Source: Lineus longissimus (taxonomy: Eukaryota; Nemertea; Pilidiophora; Heteronemertea; Lineidae). Taken from it: a DNA stretch of 64,000 nt. The translations under genes and the position numbers were made by a program. Within the stretch, counting starts at the first letter, position 1; each line of letters begins with the position of its first letter. This document shows, in pieces, positions 26,601 through 37,897 of the stretch. The notes beneath the pieces are model-generated. The model was not told the DNA's origin. It did no database searches and was given only the letters and a program-made list of their open reading frames with translations. Where the stretch lies: assembly GCF_910592395.1 (NCBI RefSeq), contig NC_088324.1, positions 15,340,953-15,404,952 of the forward strand, given 5' to 3'.

Positions 26601-28919
26601 TACGATATGTTGAGAAAAATCTGTACAACTATCGAAATATACGATTACTTGGAACTATTTCGGCTAATCACTTCGCCACCTGCGCGACCTTGTCACTATT
26701 GTGGCGCGCTCGTTTGCATACCGCATATAAGAGGGGAATAAAATCTCCATTTCAACATAAAAGCCTTGACGGTTCAGCGCTGAAGGTGTTTGACTGTGGA
26801 TCTGCAGGTCACGGGTTCGATCCCCGGTGAATCTGCCGAATATTTTCTTCTTTTTTTCTTCTTCCTTGTCTTGTTATCTAATCATCCATGTTCAGATGTA
26901 AACATTTTCATTATCATCATTATCATATCCCACACCCAAACTTTTCAAACTCCAGCACATACTGATTCTGGGCGTTCGAGTACATGAATTATGAGGTAGA
27001 TGTATTGTTTCAATCATCGCAAATCTGCCTAAAACGGCAAGTTTCTCAGGTACGGGTACGGCAGTGGCGTGCGCCTTTTTCATTGAAACGACCTCGCACG
27101 GCCGGCACCGACATATATCGTCGTTGATGATGGAGAGAGCGGTAGCCGGTACATATTGAGCACGGTTCACTAGCAGTTCAATGTGCTCATGACGTGTCGA
27201 GAGCAAATCTCACGGGTGGGGCGGAAATTCGCCATATTGCTGACATCATCGGCGCCAACAACTGTTTCTTTTGACCCTGCCGGAGTCTTTCAAAACAATA
27301 AATGATTGTGTCTGACCCTGCTGACCTCGATTTTGAAAAACGTTTTAAAAAAGGTCATTCAAACGTTAAATCAACTGCAAAGATAATCTTTTATATCACT
27401 GAGGTATATACATACGATATGTTGAGAAAAATCTGTACAACTATCGAAATATACGATTACTTGGAACTATTTCGGCTAATCACTTCGCCACCTGCGCGAC
27501 CTTGTCACTATTGTGGCGCGCTCGTTTGCATACCGCATATAAGAGGGGAATAAAATCTCCATTTCAATATAAAAGCCTTGACGGTTCAGCGCTGAAGGTG
27601 CTTGACTGTGGATCTGCAGGTCACGGGTTCGATCCCCGGTGAATCTGCCAAATATTTTCTCTTCTTTTTTTCTTCTTCCTTGTCTTGTTATCTAATCATC
27701 CATGTACAGATGTAAACATTTTCATTATCATCATTATCATACCCCGTACCCCAAACTTTTCAAACTCCAGCACATACTGATTCTGGGCGTTCGAGTACAT
27801 GAATTATGAGGTAGATGTATTGTTTCAATCATCGCAAATCTGCCTAAAACGGCAAGTTTTCTCAGGTACGGGTACGGCAGTGGCGTGCGCCTTTTTCATT
27901 GAAACGACCTCGCACGGCCGGCACCGACATATATCGTCGATGATGATCGAGAGCGGTAGCCGGTACATATTGAGCACGGTTCACTAGCAGTTCAATGTGC
28001 TCATGACGTGTCGAGAGCAAATCTCACGGGTGGGGCGGAAATTCGCCATATTGCTGACATCATCGGCGCCAACAACTGTTTCTTTTGACCCTGCAGGAGT
28101 CGTTCAAAACAATAAATGATTGTGTCTGACCCTGCTGACCTCGATTTTGAAAAACGTTTTAAAAAAGGTCATTCAAACGTTAAATCAACTGCAAAGATAA
28201 TCTTTTATATCACTGAGGTATATACATACGATATGTTGAGAAAAATCTGTACAACTATCGAAATATACGATTACTTGGAACTATTTCGGCTAATCACTTC
28301 GCCACCTGCGCGACCTTGTCACTATTGTGGCGCGCTCGTTTGCATACCGCATATAAGAGGGGAATAAAATCTCCATTTCAACATGAAAGTTTGACGGTTC
28401 AGCGCTGAAGGTGTTTGACTGTGGATCTGCAGGTCACGGGTTCGATCCCCGGTGAATCTGCCGAATATTTTCTTCTTTTTTTCTTCTTCCTGGTCTTGTT
28501 ATCTAATCATCAATGTACAGATGTAAACATTTTCATTATCATCATTATCATACCCCGCACCCAAACTTTTCAAACTCCAGCACATACTGATTCTGGGCGT
28601 TCGAGTACATGAATTATGAGGTAGATGTATTGTTTCAATCATCGCAAATCTGCCTTAAACGGCAAGTTTTCTCAGGTACGGGTACGACAGTGGCGTGCGC
28701 CTTTTTCATTGAAACGACCTCGCACGGCCGGCACCGACATATATCGTCGTTGATGATGGAGAGAGCGGTAGCCGCTACATATTGAGCACGGTTCACTGGC
28801 GGTTCAATGTGCTCATGACGTGTCGAGAGCAAATCTCACGGGTGGGGCGGAAATTCGCCATATTGCGACATCATCGGCGCCAACAACTTTTTCTTTTGAC
28901 TCTGCCGGAGTCTTTCAAA

Positions 28920-31900
28920 ACAATGAATGATTGTGTCTGACCCTGCTGAGACCTGGATTTTGAAAAACTTTTTAAAAAATGTCATTCAAACGTTAAATGA
29001 ACTGCAAAGATAATGTTTTATATCACTGAGTTATATACATAAGATATGTTGAGAAAAATCTGTACAACTATCGAAATATACGATTACTTGGAACTATTTC
29101 GGCTAATCACTTTGCCACCTGCGCGACCTTGTCACTATTGTGGCGCGCTCGTTTGCATAACGCATATAAGAGGCGAATAAAATCTCCATTTCAACATGAA
29201 AGCCTTGACGGTTCAGCGCTGAAGGTGTTTGACTGTGGCTCGGCTGGTCCCGGGTTCGACCCCCGGTGAATCTGCCGAATTTTTTTTTCTTCTTCCTTGT
29301 CCTGTTATCCAATCATCCATGTACAGATGTAAACATTTTCATTATCATTATTATCATACCCCGCGCCCAAACTTTTCAAACTCCAGCACATACTGATTCT
29401 GGGCGTTCGAGTACATGAATTATGAGGTAGATGTATTGTTTCAATCATCGCAAATCTGCCTAAAACGGCAAGTTTTCTCAGGTACGGGTGCGGCAGTGGC
29501 GAGCGCCTTTTTCATTGAAACGACCTCGCACGACCTGCACCGACATATATCGTCGTTGATGATGGAGAGAGCGGTAGCCGGTACATATTGAGCACGGTTC
29601 ACTAGCAGTTCAATGTGCTCATGACGTGTCGAGAGCAAATCTCACGGGTGGGGCGGAAATTCGCCATATTGCTGACATCATCAGCGCCAACAACTGTTTC
29701 TTTTGACCCTGCCGGAGTCTTTCAAAACAATAAATGATTGTGTCTGACCTTGCTGACCTCGATTTTGAAAAACGTTTTAAAAAAGGTCATTCAAACGTTA
29801 AATCAACTGCAAAGATAATCTTTTATATCACTGAGGTATATACATACGATATGTTGAGAAAAATCTGTACAACTATCGAAATATACGATTACTTGGAACT
29901 ATTTCGGCTAATCACTTTGCCACCTGCGCGACCTTGTCACTATTGTGGCGCGCTCGTTTGCATAACGCATATAAGAGGCGAATAAAATCTCCATTTCAAC
30001 ATGAAAGCCTTGACGGTTCAGCGCTGAAGGTGTTTGACTGTGGATCGGCTGGTCCTGGGTTCGACCCCTGGTGAATCTGCCGAATTTATTTTTCTTTTTT
30101 TCGTCTTCCTTGTCCTGTTATCCAATCATCCATGTACAGATGTAAACATTTTCATTATCATCATTATCATACCCCGCACCCAAACTCTCAAACTCCAGCA
30201 CATACTGATTCCGGGCGTTCGAGTACATGGATTATGAGGTAGATGTATTATTTCAATCATCGCAAATTTGCCTAAAACAGCAAGTTTTCTCAAGTGGCGT
30301 GCGTCTTTTTCATTGAAACGACCTCGCACGGCCGGCACCGACATATATCGTCGTTGATGATGGAGAGAGCGGTAGCCGGTACATATCGAGCACGGTTCAC
30401 TGGCAGTTCAATGTGCTCGTGACGTGACGAGAGCAAATCTCACGGGTGGGGCGGAAATTCGCCATATTGCTGACATCATCGGCGCCAACAACTGTTTCTT
30501 TTGACTCTGCCGGAGTCTTTCAAAACAATGAATGATTGTGTCTGACCCTGCTGACCTCGATTTTGAAAAACTTTTTTCAAAAAGGTCATTCAAACGTTAA
30601 ATCAACTGCAAAGATAATGTTTTATATCACTGAGGTATATACATACGATATGTTGAGAAAAATCTGTACAACTATCGAAATATACGATTACTTGGAACTA
30701 TTTCGGCTAATCACTTCGCCACCTGCGCGACCTTGTCACTATTGTGGCGCGCTCGTTTGCATACCGCATATAAGAGGGGAATAAAATCTCCATTTCAACA
30801 TGAAAGCCTTGACGGTTCAGCGCTGAAGCTGTTTCACTGTGGATCTGCAGGTCACGGGTTCGATCCCCGGTGAATCTGCCGAATATTTTCTTCTTTTTTT
30901 CTTCTTCCTTGTCTTGTTATCTAATCATCCATGTTCAGATGTAAACATTTTCATTATCATCATTATCATATCCCACACCCAAACTTTTCAAACTCCAGCA
31001 CATACTGATTCTGGGCGTTCGAGTACATGAATTATGAGGTAGATGTATTGTTTCAATCATCGCAAATCTGCCTAAAACGGCAAGTTTCTCAGGTACGGGT
31101 ACGGCAGTGGCGTGCGCCTTTTTCATTGAAACGACCTCGCACGGCCGGCACCGACATATATCGTCGTTGATGATGGAGAGAGCGGTAGCCGGTACATATT
31201 GAGCACGGTTCACTAGCAGTTCAATGTGCTCATGACGTGTCGAGAGCAAATCTCACGGGTGGGGCGGAAATTCGCCATATTGCTGACATCATCGGCGCCA
31301 ACAACTGTTTCTTTTGACTCTGCCGGAGTCTTTCAAAACAATAAATGATTGTGTCTGACCCTGCTGACCTCGATTTTGAAAAACGTTTTAAAAAAGGTCA
31401 TTCAAACGTTAAATCAACTGCAAAGATAATTTTTTATATCACTGAGGTATATACATACGATATGTTGAGAAAAATCTGTACAACTATCGAAATATACGAT
31501 TACTTGGAACTATTTCGGCTAATCACTTCGCCACCTGCGCGACCTTGTCACTATTGTGGCGCGCTCGTTTGCATAACGCATATAAGAGGGGAATAAAATC
31601 TCCATTTCAGCATGAAAGCCTTGACGGTTCAGCGCTGAAGGTGTTTGACTGTGGATCGGCTGGTCCCGGGTTCGATCCCCGGTGAATCTGCCGAATTTTT
31701 TTTTCTTTTTTTCTTCTTCCTTGTCTTGTTATCTAATCATCCATGTACAGATGTAAACATTTTCATTATCATACCCCGCACCCAAACTTTTCAAACTCCA
31801 GCACATACTGATTCTGGGCGTTCGAGTACATGAATTATGAGGTAGATGTATTGTTTCAATCATCGCAAATCTGCCTAAAACGGCAAGTGTACGGCAGTGG

Positions 31901-34880
31901 CGTGCGCCTTTTCATTGAAACGACCTCGCACGGCCGGCACCGACATATATCGTCGTTGATGATGGAGAGAGCGGTAGCCGGTACATATTGAGCACGGTTC
32001 ACTAGCAGTTCAATGTGCTCATGACGTGTCGAGAGCAAATCTCACGGGTGGGGCGGAAATTCGCCATATTGCTGACATCATCGGCGCCAACAACTGTTTC
32101 TTTTGACTCTGCCGGAGTCTTTCAAAACAATAAATGATTGTGTCTGACCCTGCTGACCTCGATTTTGAAAAACGTTTTAAAAAAGGTCATTCAAACGTTA
32201 AATCAACTGCAAAGATAATCTTTTATATCACTGAGGTATATACATACGATATGTTGAGAAAAATCTGTACAACTATCGAAATATACGATTACTTGGAACT
32301 ATTTCGGCTAATCACTTCGCCACCTGCGCGACCTTGTCACTATTGTGGCGCGCTCGTTTGCATACCGCATATAAGAGGGGAATAAAATCTCCATTTCAAC
32401 ATGAAAGCCTTGACGGTTCAGCGCTGATGGTGTTTGACTGTGGATCGCAGGTCACGGGTTCGATCCCCAGTGACTCTGCCGAATATTTTCTTCTTTTTTT
32501 CTTCTTCCTTGTCTTGTTATCTAATCATCCATGTACAGATGTAAACATTTTCATTATCATACCCCGCACCCAAACTTTTCAAACTCCAGCACATACTGAT
32601 TCTGGGCGTTCGAGTACATGAATTATGAGGTAGATGTATTGTTTCAATCATCGCAAATCTGCCTAAAACGGCAAGTTTTCTCAGGTACGGGTACGGCAGT
32701 GGCGAGCGTCTTTTTCATTGAAACGACCTCGCACGGCCGGCACCGACATATATCGTCGTTGATGATGGAGAGAGCGGTAGCCGGTATATATTGAGCACGG
32801 TTCACTGGCAGTTCAATGTGCTCATGACGTGTCGAGAGCAAATCTCACGGGTGGGGCGGAAATTCGCCATATTGCTGACATCATCGGCGCCAACAACTTT
32901 TTCTTTTGACTCTGCCGGAGTCTTTCAAAACAATGAATGATTGTGTCTGACCCTGCTGAGACCTGGATTTTGAAAAACTTTTTAAAAAATGTCATTCAAA
33001 CGTTAAATGAACTGCAAAGATAATGTTTTATATCACTGAGTTATATACATACGATATGTTGAGAAAAATCTGTACAACTATCGAAATATACGATTACTTG
33101 GAACTATTTCGGCTAATCACTTTGCCACCTGCGCGACCTTGTCACTATTGTGGCGCGCTCGTTTGCATAACGCATATAAGAGGCGAATAAAATCTCCATT
33201 TCAACATGAAAGCCTTGACGGTTCAGCGCTGAAGGTATTTGACTGTGGATCGGCTGGTCCCGGGTTCGACCCCCGGTGAATCTGCCGAATTTTTTTTTCT
33301 TTTTTTCTTCTTCCTTGTCCTGTTATCCAATCATCCATGTACAGATGTAAACATTTTCATTATCATCATTATCATACCCCGCACCCAAATTCTCAAACTC
33401 CAGCACATACTGATTCCGGGCGTTCGAGTACATGGATTATGAGGTCGATGTATTGTTTCAATCATCGCAAATTTGCCTAAAACAGCAAGTTTTCTCAAGT
33501 GGCGTGCGTCTTTTTCATTGAAACGACCTCGCACGGCCGGCACCGACATATATCGTCGTTGATGATGGAGAGAGCGGTAGCCGGTACATATTGAGCACGG
33601 TTCACTGGCAGTTCAATGTGCTCGTGACGTGACGAGAGCAAATCTCACGGGTGGGGCGGAAATTCGCCATATTGCTGACATCATCGGCGCCAACAACTGT
33701 TTCTTTTGACTCTGCCGGAGTCTTTCAAAACAATGAATGATTGTGTCTGACCCTGCTGACCTGGATTTTGAAAAACTTTTTAAAAAAGGTCATTCAAACG
33801 TTGAATCAACTGCAAAGATAATGTTTTATATCACTGAGGTATATACATACGATATGTTGAGAAAAATCTGTACAACTATCGAAATATACGATTACTTGGA
33901 ACTATTTCGGCTAATCACTTTGCCACCTGCGCGACCTTGTCACTATTGTGGCGCGCTCGTTTGCATAACGCATATAAGAGGCGAATAAAATCTCCATTTC
34001 AACATGAAAGCCTTGACGGTTCAGCGCTGAAGGTGTTTGACTGTGGATCGGCTGGTCCCGGGTTCGACCCCCGGTGAATCTGCCGAATTTTTTTCCTTTT
34101 TCTTCTTCCTTGTCTTGTTATCCAATCATCTATGTACAGATGTAAACATTTTCATTATCATCATTATCATACCCCGCACCCAAACTTTTCAAACTCCAGC
34201 ACATACTGATTCCGGGCGTTCGAGTACATGAATTATGAGGTAGATGTATTGTTTCAGTCATCGCAAATCTGCCTAAAACAGCAAGTTTTCTCAAGTGGCG
34301 TGCGTCTTTTTCATTGAAACGACCTCGCACGGCCGGCACCGACATATATCGTCGTTGATGATGGAGAGAGCGGTAGCCGGTACATATTGAGCACGGTTCA
34401 CTAGCAGTTCAATGTGCTCGTGACGTGACGAGAGCAAATCTCACGGGTGGGGCGGAAAATTCGCCATATTGCTGACATCATCGGCGCCAACAACTTTTTC
34501 TTTTGACTCTGCCGGAGTCTTTCAAAACAATGAATGATTGTGTCTGACCCTGCTGACCTGGATTTTGAAAAACTTTAAAAAAATGTCATTCAAACGTTAA
34601 ATCAACTGCAAAGATAATCTTTTATATCACTGAGGTATATACATACGATATGTTGAGAAAAATCTGTACAACTATCGAAATATACGATTACTTGGAACTA
34701 TTTCGGCTAATCACTTCGCCACCTGCGCGACCTTGTCACTATTGTGGCGCGCTCGTTTGCATACCGCATATAAGAGGGGAATAAAATCTCCATTTCAACA
34801 TGAAAGCCTTGAGGGTTCAGCGCTGAAGGTGTTTGACTGTGGATCTGCAGGTCACGGGTTCGATCCCCGTTGAAACTGTG
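28920..34880 (+). repeat. Diverged right part of the array
   Basis: Monomers here have older variants: GAGACCTGG with GAACTGC and GAGTTATATAC at about 28.95 kb and again at about 32.96 kb; CGGCTGGTCC in place of CTGCAGGTCA; CAGCAAG...CAAGTGGCG deletions; and shorter periods (789-807). Central-type monomers are interspersed (at about 30.8-31.3 kb). Confidence 0.8.
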
Positions 34881-34904
34881 GAACATTTTTTTTCTTTTTT
34901 TCTT

Positions 34905-35125
34905 ATGAGGACAACATACATTGTCTCTTCTCAATGGCAATGTCTCAGTCCTGCTGAGAACAGACAGTCACATCCAGCTGAGAGTGAACGAGGACATCAT
35001 GGATGGCATCTTTCATGAGGACAACATACATTGTCCTGTTCTTTTGGGCAATGTCTTATTCCTGCTGAGAATGTAGTCACATCATGCTAACTGTGATCAA
35101 GGACACCATGACTGGCTGTTTTTTA
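34905..35125 (+). repeat. Two-copy tandem duplication, 111-bp period
   Basis: ATGAGGACAACATACATTGTC occurs at about 34905 and about 35016, followed in each copy by GGCAATGTCT, CCTGCTGAGAA, AGTCACATC and GACATCATG/GACACCATG. It abuts the end of the satellite array. Confidence 0.8.
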
Positions 35126-35626
35126 TGAAGAATCAAAGGCTGAAGAATTTACCAAACCATCAACTTTTACATAATATAATATTCATTTTTATTCTGCGAC
35201 ACAAACAGAGATCAAATAATTTACACTGAAATAACACCGTATCACCAAATAAAAGCTACCAGAGTGTCTCGATGTCGAAACATGAATCACAAGTCATATC
35301 CTATATTGCAAGAAGAGTTATAAAGCCTTTTAATGACCTGACACCAAACCTGGCCCAAGAGTTACCGAGCACAAGCTGAGACCAGAGTCCGCCTGTTCAA
35401 AATCAGTTGTCACTTACTTTAATGCTCAACTCTTGCTCTTGTCTCCTTCAGTGAAGCTCATTAAACTTAAACATCAAGTTAAAGTTACCAAAAAGTTAGT
35501 GACTACCATCTTTTGAACAACCAGACCCAGATTAGTTTAAAAGATAAGAAAGAAAACATTAGACTAAGCTCTACAACCAGTTTTTTTGCTGAGAATAAGT
35601 GTTTTATAATTGAAATCATGGCATAG
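35126..35626. other. Non-coding spacer
   Basis: AT-rich sequence between the array and the 44-bp minisatellite. No gene is visible. Confidence 0.5.
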
Positions 35627-36411
35627 TGTCATATCATGAGACCCACTGACTCATGGCCCTACCAGCACAGCCACATCTCACGAGACCCACTGACTCATGG
35701 CCCTACCAGCACAGCCTTATGTCATGAGATCCACTGACTCATGGCCCTACCAGCACAGCCTCATATCATGAGACCCACTGACTCATGGCCCTACCAGCAC
35801 AGCCTCATATCATGAGCCCCACTGACTCATGGCCCTACCAGCACAGCCTCATATCATGAGACCCACTGACTCATGGCCCTACCAGCACAGCCTCATATCA
35901 TGAGAACCACTGACTCATGGCCCTACCAGCACAGCCTCATATCATGAGACCCACTGACTCATGGCCCTACCAGCACAGCCTCATATCATGAGACCCACTG
36001 ACTCATGGCCCTACCAGCACAGCCTCATATCATGAGACCCACTGACTCATGGCCCTACCAGCACAGCCTCATATCATGAGACCCACTGACTCATGGCCCT
36101 ACCAGCACAGCCTCATATCATGAGACCCACTGACTCATGGCCCTACCAGCACAGCCACATCTCATGAGACCCACTGACTCATGGCCCTACCAGCACAGCC
36201 TCATATCATGAGATCCACTGACTCATGGCCCTACCAGCACAGCCTCATATCATGAGACCCACTGACTCATGGCCCTACGAGCACAGCCTCATATCATGAG
36301 ACCCACTGACTCATGGCCCTACCAGCACAGCCTCATATCATGAGACCCACTGACTCATGGCACTACCAGCACAGCCTCATATCATGAGCCCACCTGATTC
36401 ATGGCACTACC
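35627..36411 (+). repeat. 44-bp minisatellite, about 18 copies
   Basis: The unit is TCATATCATGAGACCCACTG followed by ACTCATGGCCCTACCAGCAC and AGCC, period exactly 44 bp. Seventeen units keep TGACTCA; the last (about 36390) reads TGATTCA. Variants such as CACATCTCA occur at units 2 and 13, suggesting block duplication. It lies 3' of the Sec16 gene. Confidence 0.95.
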
Positions 36412-37699
36412 AGAACGACATCCATTCGAGCGTCATTGTTCAGAACAGTGTCAGCTTTAATACTATCATTCACTGTCTTCAACAACAAGCCCATTTATGC
36501 TAAATGTAACATGACGATGGTTCATGAATTTGGACTGTGTCAGAACTACAGAATATACACATATACATGTACTCAAGAAACTTAACAAATTTACATACAT
36601 TAAATTACCATCTTTTTACATCCACATTAGTTCTGACAATAGCAAAGTGAAGTCTTCAAATTGAAGCCATTTGAACCTACATGGACAGATGCAGATGACG
36701 TCATCACAAGAATGATTTTCAAGACGTGGTTTATTAGATTCAACATGCAAACAGAACCACCAATCTTGACAGTCTGAACTGACTGATAATACTCAAAGCA
36801 ACAATCACCACCATGTACATTGGTACCTTCGAATCAAATGTAAGACCCTTCGCGAGATTGTATGACAAGCCTTCACCGCTCTGATTCAAGGTGAGGAAGA
36901 CTACAATGACACTATAACTGGTAACTCTATTCTTGTAATATTTCATAATAATTTCTTGAATTTTTTCTCCCTTGAATAGCAAGACAGCCCTAACTCACTA
37001 AGGATACCTTACATGCATTTATAGTCAATTTCTCAGATAGAAACTTCTCCACAATGAATTCTATACATCAATGCACTAAATGTCTGTGTCACAATTCAAT
37101 TCCGTGAATAAAGGTCTTTTCATTGTCAGACAATTCAACCTCAAATTAGACTCTGCCATGCATATCTTTTCATTATGTCATAAACCACCTCTGTTCAAGT
37201 TAACACTGTGAGGTCGGACCAAACACTGTTTGAACACCATGCAGTGCACACCACACATCCAGTCAAGTCCAAAACCAGCACATTCCAACGATTCACAAAT
37301 AGCCACATTAAAGATTCTGTGATGTCATTCGCTCATTCTGTGATAATAAATATATTAATACCAAGGCTACACTTTACATGTACATCTATGTAGAGTGACA
37401 ATTCAATAATCATGACCTCCAAGATCATTTTGACACTAATGAGACACACACGAATATATTTTTTCAGAATTACAAATTTTTTAGGATTGAGACTCAACGT
37501 CTGCCCATCTGCTCACACAACAGCACCGAGAGAATTAAATCTCAAAAGGCCTCCGAAAATCTGCTGGGCTAACCTCATGCCAAGAGAGATTTGTTGTGCT
37601 GATAAGTACACCAAAGGCTTGGTCATAGTTTTCAAGGTATGATGTTGTACCAACAGAATATTCTGTGACACTCATATAGTATTCCCAAAATAGGTGTGA
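36412..37699. other. Sec16 3' UTR and downstream flank
   Basis: No coding frame is supported. On the minus strand this follows the Sec16 stop codon. The first clear AATAAA on that strand is at 36735-36730, so a 3' UTR of about 1 kb is likely. Confidence 0.5.
36730..36735 (-). promoter_or_regulatory. Candidate Sec16 poly(A) signal
   Basis: AATAAA on the minus strand, about 965 nt after the Sec16 stop codon. No AATAAA was seen on that strand between it and the stop. Confidence 0.45.
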
Positions 37700-37897
37700 T
37701 TATTTAGGATAGGCCCTTCGTTGTCCGTAGCGGGGTCCTGCCCTCCCCGGCCCTGCCCCATACGCTGGCTGTTGTGAGTGACTGAACTGTGCAGGGTTGA
37801 ACATGGCAGGCAGTCCTCCTGCTGTTGGTGGCCCAGTCTGTGGTGGCACTCCACCTTGTGGTGCTGGAGCTGGGGCTGCGGCTTGGTGTTGTTGAAC
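37700..37897 (-). CDS. SEC16A: Sec16 last exon (exon 26)
   Basis: 65 codons plus TAA, phase 0 in, after a CCTTCCTCTTCAG acceptor. Pro/Ala/Gln-rich, then LPAMFNPAQF and an Arg/Gly-rich YGQRR end, like the vertebrate SEC16A C-terminus (FYNPAQ...GQRKR). Confidence 0.9.
   Translation of the reverse strand, partial: VQQHQAAAPAPAPQGGVPPQTGPPTAGGLPAMFNPAQFSHSQQPAYGAGPGRAGPRYGQRRAYPK

Larger units (their letters stand above)
13553..34880 (+). repeat. Tandem array of about 26 monomers of about 813 bp (satellite)
   Basis: The marker segment AAATGATTGTGTCTGACC recurs near 14293, 15106, 15922, 16735, 17550, 18361, 19175, 19986, 20800, 21613, 22425, 23239, 24050, 24866, 25678, 26490, 27302, 28116, 28927, 29734, 30532, 31345, 32134, 32937, 33737 and 34534. 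Spacing is 811-816 bp in the centre and 789-813 bp on the right. The array begins mid-monomer at about 13560 (GTTAAATCAACTGC) and ends just after the tRNA-like block at about 34875. Central copies differ by only a few bases. The first partial copy and the copies after about 28.9 kb are more diverged and share edge-specific variants such as CAATGAATGATTG. Each copy carries TTTGCAT, TATAAG, a tRNA-like block and T-runs. Short frames (83, 65 aa) recur only because the DNA is nearly identical. Confidence 0.97.

Noticed and set aside
13553-34880. CRISPR array or bacterial repeat cluster
   Set aside because: Monomers of 813 bp without spacers in a eukaryotic context; no cas genes.
14293-34940. Recurring 83-, 65- and 104-aa open frames in each monomer, some with CHYCGALVC
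   Set aside because: They recur only because the DNA is nearly identical. Both strands are equally open, diverged copies carry frameshifts and stops, and there is no sign of silent-site bias or initiation context.
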